64,000 bases of DNA from Xanthomonas sacchari. GTDB taxonomy: Bacteria; Pseudomonadota; Gammaproteobacteria; Xanthomonadales; Xanthomonadaceae. The translations under genes and the position numbers were made by a program. The DNA lies in the NCBI RefSeq assembly GCF_024266585.1, contig NZ_CP100647.1, positions 1,593,001-1,657,000 of the forward strand, given 5' to 3'. Under the pieces are notes generated by a model, which was given only the letters and a program-made list of their open reading frames with translations, was not told the origin of the DNA and made no database searches. Below are positions 28,236-37,762 of this stretch, in pieces (within the stretch, counting starts at the first letter, position 1; the number at the start of each line of letters is the position of its first letter).

Positions 28236-28665
28236 GCCAACGCCGGCCGTGGCGCCGGCGGCGCCGGAGGACACGGCCATCGTCGTGTTCGACGGGGTCT
28301 GCGCGTTGTGCAGCCGCTGGGTGCGGTTCCTGCTGCGCCATGACCGCCGCGGCCGCTACCGCTTCGCGGCGATGCAGTCGCCGCGCGGCAGCGCGCTGTT
28401 GCGCGAGCACGGGCTGGATCCGGCCGATCCGCTGTCGTTCCTGCTGCTGACCCGGCATGGCGCCTTGACCGACTCGGACGCGGCGATCGCGGTGATCGCC
28501 GGGCTCGGCGGGGGATGGCGCGGCCTCGCGGTGCTGCGCCTGCTGCCGCGGCGCTGGCGCGACGCCGGCTACCGTGTGTTGGCGCGCAATCGCCATCGCT
28601 GGTTCGGCACCACCGCGCAGTGTTTCCTGCCGGAGCCGCAGCAGCGCGCGCGTTTCCTGCAGTGA
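28222..28665 (+). CDS. DCC (DUF393) thiol-disulfide oxidoreductase family protein
   Basis: A 147-residue small thioredoxin-like protein. The DCC signature is VVFDGVCALCSRWVRFLL, a DGxCxxC motif with the redox cysteine pair CALC near residues 27-30. The TTG at 28222 has GAGGG five bases upstream and overlaps the DUF4166 stop by 14 bases. A GTG about 27 bases later is another possible start. It is last in rluD-pgeF-DUF4166-DCC and ends only 19 bases from the convergent chemoreceptor. The family is assumed to be redox active; its physiological partner is unknown. Confidence 0.85.
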   Translation: MRRPEPTPAVAPAAPEDTAIVVFDGVCALCSRWVRFLLRHDRRGRYRFAAMQSPRGSALLREHGLDPADPLSFLLLTRHGALTDSDAAIAVIAGLGGGWRGLAVLRLLPRRWRDAGYRVLARNRHRWFGTTAQCFLPEPQQRARFLQ

Positions 28666-28684
28666 GCGCGCCGCGCGGACCGGC

Positions 28685-30541
28685 TCAGCCGGCGCCGCGC
28701 GCGAACGGCACCACCTTGCTGTCGGCACCGCCAGCGCGGCCGCTGTCGAGCCGGAACACGCCGACGGCGGTGGCCAGGCCGCCGGCCTGTTCCTCCATGC
28801 TGCGCGCGGCGGCGGTGGCTTCCTCGACCAGAGCGGCATTGCGCTGGGTCACTTCGTCCAGCTGCGCCACGGTGCGGTTGACCTGTTCGATGCCGCTGGA
28901 CTGCTCGCCGCTGGCGGCGCTGATCTCGCCGATCAGGCCGGTCACCCGCTGCACCGAGCCGACGATCTCGTGCATGGTGGCGCCGGCGCGGTTGACCAGC
29001 GCGGCGCCTTCGCCGACGGTGCGGGTGGACGCCTCGATCAGGCCCTTGATCTCCTTGGCCGCATCGGCCGAGCGCTGCGCCAGCGAGCGCACCTCGGCGG
29101 CGACCACGGCGAAGCCACGGCCCTGTTCGCCGGCGCGCGCCGCCTCCACCGCGGCGTTGAGCGCCAGGATGTTGGTCTGGAAGGCGATGCCGTCGATGAC
29201 CCCGATGATCTCGCCGATGCGCTGCGAGGAGACGCTGATCGCGCGCATCGTCGCCACCACCTCGTCCATCACCTGGCCGCCGGAACGGGCGATCTCACCG
29301 GTGTTCTGCACCAGGCCGTTGGCCTGCTGTGCGTTGTCGGCGTTCTGCTTCACCGCCGAGGTCAGTTCCTCCATCGAGCTGGCGGTCTCCTCCAGGCTCG
29401 CCGCCTGCTGTTCGGTACGGTCGGACAGGTCGGTGTTGCCCGCGGCGATCTCCCCGGCGGCGCGGCGGATGGTCTCGGCCGCATCCTGGATGCCGACGAT
29501 GATCTCGGTGAGCTTGGCGACGGTGCGGTTGGTGTCCTCGCGCAGGCGCGCGAACACGCCCTGCGCCTGGCCGTCGACGCGGTGGGTGAGGTCGCCTTCG
29601 GCCAGCGCCGCCAGCGCCCCGGCCAGTTCCGCCAGGTTGCTCTCCACCGCGTCGGCGATGCGGTTGACGCCGTCGGCCAGCGACTGGAGTACGCCGTCCA
29701 TCGCCGCGGTGTCGATGCGCTGGCTGAAATCGCCGTGTGCGGCGGCCTCGATCACCGTCGCCAGCGCCTGTTCGGCGGCGACCTGCGCGGTCACCTCCTC
29801 CCATTGCGCGATGGTGCCCAGGCGGCGGCCGTCGGCGCCGTTGATCGGGCTGTACACGAAGTCGATCTGGCGGCCGAAGAACGGCGCGCGCACGCGCTTG
29901 GAGCCGGTCAGCGCGCGCATGCGGTCGATCGCTGCCTGGCTGTCCGGGTAGATGTCGCCGATGCTGCCGCCGACGAACTGTTCGGCACGGAATTCCGGGC
30001 GGAAGCGCTGCACGTCCGGCTCGATGGTGCGCAGCATCTGCAGCAGCTTGCGGTTGGCGAAATGCACGCGGCCATCGTCGTCGGCGATGCGCACCATGGT
30101 GTCGAGATCGTCCAGCGCCTGGATCACGAAGCGGCCGTGACCTAGTTCCGCCTCGGTCTGCGCCTGGCGTGCGGCCAGCGCCTGTTGCGCGTTCTGCACC
30201 GCGCGCAGCAGGGCGACCTCGGTCGCGTCGCTGGCCAGCTCCACGCGGTGCTCGAAGCGGCCTTCGCCGAGCGCCTGCAGCGCCTGGGTGGCCCGGTCCA
30301 GGGAGCGCGGCGCGCCGCGTCTGCCGGCCCAGGTCAGCGCCGCGGCAATGGCGGCGGCGGCCAGCAGCGCCGGCAGCACTCGCGGCAGCGCCGATCCGGT
30401 CGGCCCGAGCGTGCGGCCGACGTGCACGGCATAGCCGGTCAGCGCCAACAGCACCAGCGCCTGGGCCAGGGCGAGCAGCGCCGGATGCGGGCGCAGCCGG
30501 GAGGGGAGGGACGGGCGGCGAGCGGCGGATGGCGAGGGCAT
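28685..30541 (-). CDS. Methyl-accepting chemotaxis protein with cytoplasmic PAS domain
   Basis: A 618-residue chemoreceptor. Two hydrophobic helices near the N-terminus ([18 protein letters not shown] and [19 protein letters not shown]) are separated by only about 15 residues, so there is almost no periplasmic sensor. A HAMP-like stretch, a PAS domain (about 165-270, [20 protein letters not shown]) and a second HAMP pair follow. The signalling tip is [19 protein letters not shown]. No C-terminal CheR-tethering pentapeptide is seen; it ends [10 protein letters not shown] took the ATG at 30541 ([14 protein letters not shown]). Sensing is likely of a cytoplasmic or membrane-linked cue such as redox state. 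No che genes are nearby. Confidence 0.9.
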   Translation of the reverse strand: MPSPSAARRPSLPSRLRPHPALLALAQALVLLALTGYAVHVGRTLGPTGSALPRVLPALLAAAAIAAALTWAGRRGAPRSLDRATQALQALGEGRFEHRVELASDATEVALLRAVQNAQQALAARQAQTEAELGHGRFVIQALDDLDTMVRIADDDGRVHFANRKLLQMLRTIEPDVQRFRPEFRAEQFVGGSIGDIYPDSQAAIDRMRALTGSKRVRAPFFGRQIDFVYSPINGADGRRLGTIAQWEEVTAQVAAEQALATVIEAAAHGDFSQRIDTAAMDGVLQSLADGVNRIADAVESNLAELAGALAALAEGDLTHRVDGQAQGVFARLREDTNRTVAKLTEIIVGIQDAAETIRRAAGEIAAGNTDLSDRTEQQAASLEETASSMEELTSAVKQNADNAQQANGLVQNTGEIARSGGQVMDEVVATMRAISVSSQRIGEIIGVIDGIAFQTNILALNAAVEAARAGEQGRGFAVVAAEVRSLAQRSADAAKEIKGLIEASTRTVGEGAALVNRAGATMHEIVGSVQRVTGLIGEISAASGEQSSGIEQVNRTVAQLDEVTQRNAALVEEATAAARSMEEQAGGLATAVGVFRLDSGRAGGADSKVVPFARGAG

Positions 30542-30849
30542 GGTGTGCACCGGCTGGGAAACAACGGGCAACGCCGCAGGGGCGACGCGATCTCGCGGAG
30601 TACCCCCAGTATCGGCGCATTGCGAGGCGTGCTTGATCGCCGGCGCCTGCCGTTCGTCGGAAACTTCACATGACCTGGATGCCTGCAGGCGGCTGCGCAA
30701 GGCGCGATGGCCTGGTGCACTGCAGTGTGGCGCGCCGCCAAGGGCACGCGCGCTGGCCGCTTGCGCGGACCGGGACCTCCATGCCCGGGCGGCCCATCGC
30801 CGTCACCGGCCGCAGGCGGCCGGTGACGGGTGGGCGTGGTGCGGGCGGC
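30542..30849. other. Intergenic region between gcd and the chemoreceptor
   Basis: This 308-base gap carries a strong hairpin just downstream of the gcd stop and must hold the promoter of the chemoreceptor gene (minus). I see no gene in it. Confidence 0.6.
30800..30829 (-). terminator. Strong hairpin downstream of gcd
   Basis: CCGTCACCGGCCGC pairs perfectly with GCGGCCGGTGACGG around two central bases, 20 bases past the gcd stop. Outer bases (GCCCA/TGGGC) extend the stem. There is no T-run on the minus strand, so this is a terminator-like or RNA-protecting hairpin, not a proven intrinsic terminator. Confidence 0.55.
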
Positions 30850-33321
30850 TTACTTGGCCGGCGCCGCGGTGTCCGGCAGGGTCCAGGCGATCACGCTGTC
30901 GCCGGCCTTGGTGTCCATGCGGTCATGGCCGCCGATGGCGGCGACGATGTACTGCTTGCCGCCGACGGTGTAGCTCAGCGGCGCGGCCTGCGGGCCGGCC
31001 GGCACGCGCACTTCCCACAGCAGCTTGCCGGTCTGGGTGTCGTAGCCGCGCAGGAAGTTGTCCAGCGCCGCGCCGATGAAGGTCACGCCGCCGGCGGTGG
31101 CCAGCGAGCCGCTGTTGTTCGGCGTGCCCAGCTCGAACTTCATCCTCGACGGAATGCCCATCGGGCCCTGGTCGTAGCCGGTGCCCAGCGGACGCCGCCA
31201 GATCACCTGCTGGGTGCGCAGGTCCACGCCGGAGATGTAGCCCCACGGCGGCGCCACGCACGGGGTGTTCAGCGGCGACATCCACGGTTCCTTGCGCGCG
31301 CCGTAGGGCAGGCCCTCCTGGGCCATGTAGCCGGGCGTCTTGCTCTTGCCGTTGAACACCGAGACCACGCCCAGCGCCTGCATTTCCTGTCGCGGGTACA
31401 CGTGTTCGGTGTAGGGCAGGCGATTGCTGTTCATCACCATGATGCCGCGCTGCAGGTCCACCGACACGCCGCCCCAGTTGATGCCGCCGTGGTTGCCGGT
31501 GAAGGCCAGCGAGCCGCCCAGGCTGGGCGGGGTGAACATGCCCTCGTAGCGCAGCCGCTTGAACTGGATGCGGCAGACCAACTGGTCGAACGGGGTGATG
31601 CCCCAGGCGTCGGATTCGACCAGGGTCTCGTAGTCCTTGCTCGGCGCGCCGACGGTGTTGGGCATGCCCGGGGACACCGGTTGGGTCTTGGCGGTCCAGT
31701 CGCCGTGGTCGGTGCCCTGCGGCACCGGCATCTGCCGCACCGGCATGATCGGCGCGCCGGTTTCGCGGTCGAGCACGAACACCTGGCCGGACTTGGTGGC
31801 CTGGATCACCGCCGGGCGGGTGCCGCCGCCGGGGACCGGGAAATCCACCAGGTTCGGCTGCGGGCCGATGTCGTAGTCCCACAGGTCGTGGTTGACCGTG
31901 CGGAAATGCCAGCGTTCCTTGCCGGTGGCCGCATCCAGCGCGACCAGCGAGGCGGTGTATTCCTCTTCCTGCGGCGTGCGCTGCTTGCCGAAGAAATCGC
32001 CGGAGGCGTTGCCGGTGGGCAGGTAGACCAGGCCCAACTGGTCGTCGGCGGCCATCAGCGACCACACGTTCGGGGTCGAGCGGGTGTAGGTCTGCCCGGC
32101 CGGCGGGGCCGCATGGATCGCCGGGTTGCCCAGGTCCCAGGCCCAGCGCAGTTGTCCGCTGACCGCGTCGAAGGCGCGCACCACGCCGGACGGCGCGTCG
32201 CGCTCCTGGCCGTCGCGAACCTGCCCGGTGGGCTGGATCACCACGCCGCGCATCACCACCGGCGGCGAGGTCGGGCCGACGAAGCCCGGCTTGGTGTTGC
32301 CGGTGTCCTTGTTCAGGTCGACATAGCCATGCGTGCCGAAGCTGTCGCAGAGCTTGCCGGTGAGCGCGTCGAGCGCGCCCAGGCGGCCGTCCACCATCGG
32401 CCAGAAAATGCGCTTGGCGCATTCGGCGACCGGCGTGGTGGCCTCGAAGTAGGACACGCCGCGGCAGGTGGTGGCGGCGACGCCGGCCATGGCCTTGGGA
32501 TCGGTGTGCGGATCGAAGCGCCAGCGTTCCTTGCCGGTGGTGGCCTCCACCGCGATCACCTTCTGCGTGGGCGTGCAGATGTAGACCAGGTCGCCGACCT
32601 TCAGCGGGGTGTTCTGGAACGCGTAGCCGAGCTTGGAGCCGGCCGGCTTGAGGTCGCCGGTGTGGAATTCCCAGGCGATCTTCAGGTCCTTGACGTTGTC
32701 CGGGGTGATCTGCGCGCCGGGGCTGTAGTGGTTGGACAGGTTGGACCCGGCATAGGCGGTCCAGTTGCCGGCATCGTGGTTGGCGGCGACGTTGCCATCG
32801 GGGCTGTCCACCGTCGCGCGGCTGAAGGCGGCCTGCGGGCGCTGTGCGGCCAGGCCGGGGTCGGCCAGTTCCACGGTGCGCGGGAACAGCAGCGGCACGA
32901 ACACCAGCGCCGCGCCGAGCACCGGCAACACGCCGGCGACCAGCAGGTAGCCGATCCCGGAGACCGGCGCCAGGCGCCAGCGCGCGACCTTCCAGAATGG
33001 CAACAGCAGCAGGCCGAGCACCGAGACCATGGCCAGGCGCGGGATCAGCGCCCAGCCGTCCAGGCCGACCTCGGCCAGCGCCCAGGCGATGGTCGCGGCC
33101 AGGGTGACGCCGAACAGCCACAGGCCGGCGCGGCGGCCCAGCGCGAGCAGCAGGCCGGACGCGGCCAGCGCCACCCCGGCGAGCAGGTAGTACCAGGAGC
33201 CGCCGACGGCGACGAGTCGCCCGCCCATGACGGCGAGCGCGACGCCGATCGCGGCGATGAGGAGGGCATAGCCGGCGAACAACCAGCGGCCGGGGGCATT
33301 CGGTGGGGAAGAAACGGTCAT
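30850..33321 (-). CDS. gcd: Membrane-bound PQQ-dependent glucose dehydrogenase
   Basis: An 823-residue quinoprotein that oxidises aldoses such as glucose to the lactone in the periplasm and feeds ubiquinone. About five N-terminal membrane helices (residues 10-160, for example LLAGVALAASGLLLALG) precede the PQQ propeller, which opens NWTAYAGSNLSNHYSPGAQI. W-motif strands such as WEFHTGDLK, WRFDPHTD and WDLGNPA recur. HDLWDYDIGPQPNLVDFPV and the CVAPPWGYISGVD segment near the C-terminus match the Gcd family. The ATG at 33321 (MTVSSPPNAPGRWLF) gives the usual length. No pqq synthesis genes are in the window. It is a monocistronic gene as far as seen. Confidence 0.93.
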   Translation of the reverse strand: MTVSSPPNAPGRWLFAGYALLIAAIGVALAVMGGRLVAVGGSWYYLLAGVALAASGLLLALGRRAGLWLFGVTLAATIAWALAEVGLDGWALIPRLAMVSVLGLLLLPFWKVARWRLAPVSGIGYLLVAGVLPVLGAALVFVPLLFPRTVELADPGLAAQRPQAAFSRATVDSPDGNVAANHDAGNWTAYAGSNLSNHYSPGAQITPDNVKDLKIAWEFHTGDLKPAGSKLGYAFQNTPLKVGDLVYICTPTQKVIAVEATTGKERWRFDPHTDPKAMAGVAATTCRGVSYFEATTPVAECAKRIFWPMVDGRLGALDALTGKLCDSFGTHGYVDLNKDTGNTKPGFVGPTSPPVVMRGVVIQPTGQVRDGQERDAPSGVVRAFDAVSGQLRWAWDLGNPAIHAAPPAGQTYTRSTPNVWSLMAADDQLGLVYLPTGNASGDFFGKQRTPQEEEYTASLVALDAATGKERWHFRTVNHDLWDYDIGPQPNLVDFPVPGGGTRPAVIQATKSGQVFVLDRETGAPIMPVRQMPVPQGTDHGDWTAKTQPVSPGMPNTVGAPSKDYETLVESDAWGITPFDQLVCRIQFKRLRYEGMFTPPSLGGSLAFTGNHGGINWGGVSVDLQRGIMVMNSNRLPYTEHVYPRQEMQALGVVSVFNGKSKTPGYMAQEGLPYGARKEPWMSPLNTPCVAPPWGYISGVDLRTQQVIWRRPLGTGYDQGPMGIPSRMKFELGTPNNSGSLATAGGVTFIGAALDNFLRGYDTQTGKLLWEVRVPAGPQAAPLSYTVGGKQYIVAAIGGHDRMDTKAGDSVIAWTLPDTAAPAK

Positions 33322-33621
33322 GAGCAAAACATCCGACGAGGATCCCTGGCGCGTGGCGCGACTGGCGGCGTTACAGGCGGATCGTGGGGGGGGAGGGGCG
33401 ATGGCGGGGTCGCGAGGACGGCGCGCATCGCAAGACAACGAGCGCGTCTGCGCCGTTTCGAAACGCGCGGAAAGGCACAGCGCGCGCCTATTTTAGGCGG
33501 CGCCGGTGGTCGGACGGTGATGGCATGCGGAACACTGCGTCATGCGGCGCCGTGGCGCCGCCGCAGGGCGTTGGCGCGCGGCGCGCGGGCTGCGCGCCGC
33601 GTCGGTCGTACAGGGCCGCGC
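33322..33621. other. Intergenic region upstream of gcd
   Basis: These 300 bases between the gcd start and the otsA stop (both minus) hold no gene I can support. They contain a small AT-rich palindrome, CGCCTATTTTAGGCG (33484-33498), and a perfect GC hairpin, GGCGCCGTGGCGCC, near 33547. The second may help end otsA transcripts. The gcd promoter must lie near the left end. Confidence 0.5.
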
Positions 33622-34992
33622 TTACCGAAGGCTTTCCAGCGCCTGCAGATAGCGCTGGCGCCAGGCGTTGATGTCGTGCTTGCGCAGGTGGTCCATCATC
33701 GCCTGCCAGCGTTCGATGCGCTTGGCCTTGGGCAGCGACGCGCCGGTGGCGATGGCGTCGGCGACACCGTCCAGGTCGTGCGGATTGACCAGCAGCGCCT
33801 CCTTCAGTTCGTCGGCGGCGCCGGCCAGCAGCGACAGCACCAGCACGCCGGGATTCTCCGGATCCTGCGCGGCCACGTATTCCTTGGCCACCAGGTTCAT
33901 GCCGTCGCGCAGCGGCGTCACCAGGCCGACCTGCGCGGCGCGGTAGAAGCCGGTCAGGGTGGCATGGGTGAAGTTGCGGTTGACGTAGCGCAGCGGGGTC
34001 CAGTCCGGCTCGGCGTGGCCGCCGTTGATGTGCCCGGCGATCTGTTCGAGCTGGTTGCGCAACTGCTTGTATTCGGTGACGTCGCCGCGCGAAACCGGCG
34101 CGATCTGCAGGTAGGTCAGGCTGCCGCGCTGGTCCGCATGCCGCTCCAGGTAGCGCTCGAAGCCGAGGAAGCGTTCCGGCAGGCCCTTGGAGTAGTCCAG
34201 CCGGTCCACGCCGATTGCCAGCTGGCGATCGCGCAGGCTGCTGCGCAGGTCGCGCACCGCCGGCTTGGACATCGCCGCGCGCGCCTGCTGCGCGATCAGT
34301 TCGGTGTCGATGCCGATCGGGAACATGGCCGCGCGGAAACGGCGCCCGCCCGGCGCTTCCAGCAGGCCGTCCTTGATCACCTTGCCGCCGCCGAACAGGC
34401 GCACGTAGGCCTGGAAGCGGTCGACGTCGCGGCGGGTCTGGAAGCCGATCAGGTCGTAGGCGTAGAAGCCGGAGAACAGCCGCGCGTGGTCCGGCAGCGC
34501 CTGGATCAGGTCGGCCGAGGGGAACGGCACGTGCAGGAAGAAGCCGATGCGGCAGCCGATGCCGCGCTCGCGCAGCAGCGAGGCCAGCGGGATCAGGTGA
34601 TAGTCGTGGATCCACACCGTGTCGTCCTCGCGCAGCAGCGGCGCGAGCTTGTCGGCGAACATGGCGTTGACCCGGCGATAGCCCTCGCGGGTGGCGCGGT
34701 CGTAGTCGACCAGGTCCAGGCGGAAGTGCAGCAGCGGCCACAGCGTGCGGTTGGCGAAGCCGTTGTAGTACGCGTCCAGGTCGGCGCGATTGAGGTCCAT
34801 GGTGACGAAGCGGATGTCGCCCTGGGTCTGTTCGTGCATGGCGCCGCTGTCGCCGCGCACGGTCTTGCCGCTCCAGCCGAACCACACGCCGCCGCGCTCC
34901 TTCAGCGCCGCCAGCAAGCCCACCGCCAGGCCGCCGGCGCGGTTCTCGCCGGGCAGCGCCACACGGTTGGAGACCACCACCAATCTGCTCAT
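33622..34992 (-). CDS. otsA: Trehalose-6-phosphate synthase (GT20)
   Basis: A 456-residue GT-B enzyme joining UDP-glucose and glucose-6-phosphate. Family motifs are clear: [11 protein letters not shown] and [11 protein letters not shown] at the N-terminus, [23 protein letters not shown], the phosphate-binding [14 protein letters not shown] (about 262), and [15 protein letters not shown] near residue 360. The ATG at 34992 overlaps the GH15 stop by 4 bases. It is the last gene of otsB-GH15-otsA, so synthase and phosphatase flank the hydrolase. Trehalose is an osmolyte and stress protectant in xanthomonads. Confidence 0.95.
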   Translation of the reverse strand: MSRLVVVSNRVALPGENRAGGLAVGLLAALKERGGVWFGWSGKTVRGDSGAMHEQTQGDIRFVTMDLNRADLDAYYNGFANRTLWPLLHFRLDLVDYDRATREGYRRVNAMFADKLAPLLREDDTVWIHDYHLIPLASLLRERGIGCRIGFFLHVPFPSADLIQALPDHARLFSGFYAYDLIGFQTRRDVDRFQAYVRLFGGGKVIKDGLLEAPGGRRFRAAMFPIGIDTELIAQQARAAMSKPAVRDLRSSLRDRQLAIGVDRLDYSKGLPERFLGFERYLERHADQRGSLTYLQIAPVSRGDVTEYKQLRNQLEQIAGHINGGHAEPDWTPLRYVNRNFTHATLTGFYRAAQVGLVTPLRDGMNLVAKEYVAAQDPENPGVLVLSLLAGAADELKEALLVNPHDLDGVADAIATGASLPKAKRIERWQAMMDHLRKHDINAWRQRYLQALESLR

Positions 34993-36770
34993 GACGCCTC
35001 CTGCCAACTACGCGACAAGCGCATGGCGGCGATGATCAGGCCGACATGCGAGTAGGTCTGCGGGAAATTGCCCCAGGCTTCGCCGTTGTCGAAGGCCAGG
35101 TCCTCCGACAGCAGGCCCAGGTGATTGCGTCGGGCCAGGATGCGCTCGAACAGCTCGCGCGCCTCCTCCTTGCGGCCGATCGCGGCCAAGGCGTCGATGT
35201 ACCAGAACGTGCAGATGGTGAAGCTGGTTTCCGGTTCGCCGAAATCGTCCGGCGCCACGTAGCGGTACAGCGCATCGCCATGCTTGAGGTCGCGGCCGAT
35301 CGCCTCGACCGTGGCGACGAAGCGCGGATCGTCCGGGGCGATGAAGCCGATGTCGGCCAGCAACAGCAACGAGGCGTCCAGCCGGTGGCCGTTGAAGGTG
35401 TCGGTGAAGTGCCCCAGCTCCGCGCTCCAGGCGTCGGCGAGCACGCGCTCGCGGATCCGGTCGGCACGGTCGCGCCAGTGCGCCACGCGTTCTTCCAGGC
35501 CCAGCCGCGCGGCGATCTTGGCCAGGCGGTCGCAGGCGGCCCAGCACATCGCGCTGGTGTAGGTGTGCACCTCGGCGCGGCCGCGGAACTCCCACAGGCC
35601 GGCGTCGGGCACGTCGTGCAGCGCGAAGGCGCGCTCGCCCAGCGGCTCCAGGCGCAGGAAGGTGTGGGCGTCGCCGGGGTCCTTCAGGCGCAGGTCGAAG
35701 AACAGTTGGGTGGAGGCCAGCACCACGCTGCCGTACACGTCGTGCTGCTTCTGGATCCAGGCCAGGTTGCCGCGCCGCACCGGGCCCATGCCGCGGTAGC
35801 CGGCCAGCGACTCGACCTCGTGTTCCTCCAGCGCCGCCTCGAAGCCGATGCCGTACAGCGGCTGCAGGCTGCCGTCGGTGGTGGCGATGTTGAAGATGTA
35901 GCCGAGGAACTGCTCCATGGTGCGGGTGGCGCCGAGCCGGTTCAGCGCGCGCACCACGAAGGCGGCGTCGCGCAGCCAGCAGTAGCGGTAGTCCCAGTTG
36001 CGCGGGGTGTCCGGCGCTTCCGGGATGGAGGTGGTCATCGCCGCGATGATCGCGCCGCTGTCCTCGTACTGGCACAGCTTCAGGGTGATCGCGCTGCGGA
36101 TCACCGCGTCCTGCCAGTCCAGCGGCACCGACAGGTAGCGCACCCACTCGCGCCAGTATTCCTCGGTGCGTTCCTGCGCTTCCTGGATGTAGCCGGTCAG
36201 CGAGCGGGTCAGCGATTCGTCCACGCCCAGCATCAGGTTGACCGGGTGGTTGAGCACGAACGGCAGCTCGTCGCGGATGAAGCGCACCGGCACGTCGGTG
36301 GTCAGGCGCAGGGTGAAGTCCGGCAGCAGCCAGCGCACGTGGTTGCTGCCCCAGGTACGCTCCGGCTGGCGCGCGCCCCAGTCGGCCAGCGGCCGCGCGC
36401 GCACGCGGATGCGCGGGTTGCCGGCCAGCGGCCGCACCTGGCGGATGATGCTGACCGGGCGGTAGAAGCGCCCGTGGTTGCGCCAGCGCGGCGCGAAGTC
36501 GATGACCTCCACCGCGCCGCCGTGGGCGTCGCGCAGCACCGTGCGCAGGATCGCGGTATTGGCCAGGTAGTGCTGGTCGCTGTCGACGAAGTCTTCCAGC
36601 TCGATGCTGAAATCGCCGCCGGGGTGCGCGCGCGGCGACAGCAGCGCGCAGAACGCCGGGTCGCCGTCGAAGGCCGGCAGGCAGCTCCACACCACGCTGG
36701 CCCGTTTGTCGATCAGGGCGCCGAAGCTGCCGTTGCCGATGACGCCGAGGTCGAGATTGGGGGAACTCAT
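34989..36770 (-). CDS. GH15 family glucoamylase/trehalase-like protein
   Basis: A 593-residue glycoside hydrolase family 15 protein without a signal peptide. The catalytic core has NWDYRYCWLRDAAFVVRALN (about 310-330), the substrate-binding motif of GH15. The C-terminal part has YRYVAPDDFGEPETSFTICT and FWYIDALAAIG, where catalytic glutamates lie in the family. Bacterial GH15 members include glucoamylases and also trehalases; its place between otsB and otsA makes trehalose or a maltodextrin relative the likely substrate. I chose the ATG at 36770 (MSSPNLDLGVIGNG); an in-frame ATG at 36815 adds 15 doubtful residues. Confidence 0.88.
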   Translation of the reverse strand: MSSPNLDLGVIGNGSFGALIDKRASVVWSCLPAFDGDPAFCALLSPRAHPGGDFSIELEDFVDSDQHYLANTAILRTVLRDAHGGAVEVIDFAPRWRNHGRFYRPVSIIRQVRPLAGNPRIRVRARPLADWGARQPERTWGSNHVRWLLPDFTLRLTTDVPVRFIRDELPFVLNHPVNLMLGVDESLTRSLTGYIQEAQERTEEYWREWVRYLSVPLDWQDAVIRSAITLKLCQYEDSGAIIAAMTTSIPEAPDTPRNWDYRYCWLRDAAFVVRALNRLGATRTMEQFLGYIFNIATTDGSLQPLYGIGFEAALEEHEVESLAGYRGMGPVRRGNLAWIQKQHDVYGSVVLASTQLFFDLRLKDPGDAHTFLRLEPLGERAFALHDVPDAGLWEFRGRAEVHTYTSAMCWAACDRLAKIAARLGLEERVAHWRDRADRIRERVLADAWSAELGHFTDTFNGHRLDASLLLLADIGFIAPDDPRFVATVEAIGRDLKHGDALYRYVAPDDFGEPETSFTICTFWYIDALAAIGRKEEARELFERILARRNHLGLLSEDLAFDNGEAWGNFPQTYSHVGLIIAAMRLSRSWQEAS

Positions 36771-36846
36771 GGAGCGGGCGGGTCCTTGTGCGGGAGCAGT
36801 GGGGGCGGCGGTCATGGGGCGGGCGCGGAGGGGCGCGGCGGTGTCC

Positions 36847-37599
36847 TCATCCGGCGTTATCGCGCAGCCAGGCGTGTACGCCGCGTGGATCGGGCAGCGC
36901 ATAGGTGGCGGCGCTGTCGGCGCGGGTGCCGACCAGCACGCTCCAGCCACCGGCCTGGTTGGCCGCGGCGAAGCCGAATTCGTCGGTGAGATCGTCGCCG
37001 ACGAACACCGGGCGGCGGCCGCGGAACGGCGGCTGCTGCAGCAGCGTGGTCAGCGCCACGCCCTTGTCGCTGCCTTCGGGTACGAACTCGACCACGTGGT
37101 CGCCGGGCTGCAGGCGGTAGCCGGGCAGGTCGGCGATCTGGGCGCGGGCGAACGCCAGTACCGCCTCGCCCGCGCCCGGCGCCGCGCGCCAGTGCAGGGC
37201 CAGGCTGGCGCCCTTGTCCTCGACCAGGACGCCCGGATGCGCCTGGTGCAGGTGCGCGGCGCGCGCATGCAGCGCATGCAGCCACGCCGAGGTGTCGGCG
37301 GGCATCGCGGCTTGCGCGTCGGCGTCGCTGCGCAGTTCGTGGCCGTGCAGGCCGGCGGCGGGCAGCCGCAGCGGCGCGAACAAGCGATCCAGCTGCGCCA
37401 GCGGACGTCCGCTGACCAGCGCCACCGCACCACCGAGGCGCTGGTGCAGGCGGCCGACCGCCTCACGCACCTCGGGCAGCAACTGCACCTGGTCGGGACG
37501 TTCGGCAAAGGCGATGAGGGTGCCGTCCACGTCCAGGAACAATGCGCAGGCATCGTCCAGGCGCGGCGGCGGCGGTCGGAGGGGGAGCGCGTCTGCCAT
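36847..37599 (-). CDS. otsB: Trehalose-6-phosphate phosphatase
   Basis: A 250-residue HAD-family phosphatase that removes phosphate from trehalose-6-phosphate. The nucleophile motif is LFLDVDGTLIAF (Asp at about residue 23), motif II is VALVSGRPLAQLD, and motif IV is FVGDDLTDEFGFAAA. The cap region includes HGHELRSDADAQ. It is the first gene of the trehalose operon; the GH15 gene starts 77 bases on. The leader upstream is largely a GGGAATGGGG-type repeat (37650-37753), which must contain or abut the promoter. Confidence 0.95.
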   Translation of the reverse strand: MADALPLRPPPPRLDDACALFLDVDGTLIAFAERPDQVQLLPEVREAVGRLHQRLGGAVALVSGRPLAQLDRLFAPLRLPAAGLHGHELRSDADAQAAMPADTSAWLHALHARAAHLHQAHPGVLVEDKGASLALHWRAAPGAGEAVLAFARAQIADLPGYRLQPGDHVVEFVPEGSDKGVALTTLLQQPPFRGRRPVFVGDDLTDEFGFAAANQAGGWSVLVGTRADSAATYALPDPRGVHAWLRDNAG

Positions 37600-37649
37600 C
37601 TGTCCATGATGAACGAGACAGCGTTAGCGCCAGGTGGATTGGTCGGGGG

Positions 37650-37753
37650 CCGGGAAACGGGAATGGGGAATGGGGAATGGGAGGAGCAAAAGCGGGGCCT
37701 ACGCGCGCGGCTGTTGCTTTTACCCATTCCCGATTCCCGACTCCCCAATCCCG
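37650..37753. repeat. GGGAATGGGG-type repeat with inverted halves
   Basis: The left half repeats GGGAATGGGGAATGGGGAAT. The right half carries CCCATTCCCGATTCCCGACT. Between them GAGCAAAAGC faces GTTGCTTTT, so the whole 104 bases can fold on itself. It lies between the TonB receptor stop and the otsB start (163-base gap). Confidence 0.75.
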
Positions 37754-37762
37754 GCACCTTCG

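Noticed and set aside
30670..35055. A 1,461-codon open frame on the plus strand opposite gcd and otsA
   Set aside because: It is a GC-rich antisense frame with Arg/Ala/Gly/His composition and no domain, lying over well-supported genes on the other strand. Similar long frames lie opposite pilS, clpB and the xss genes.
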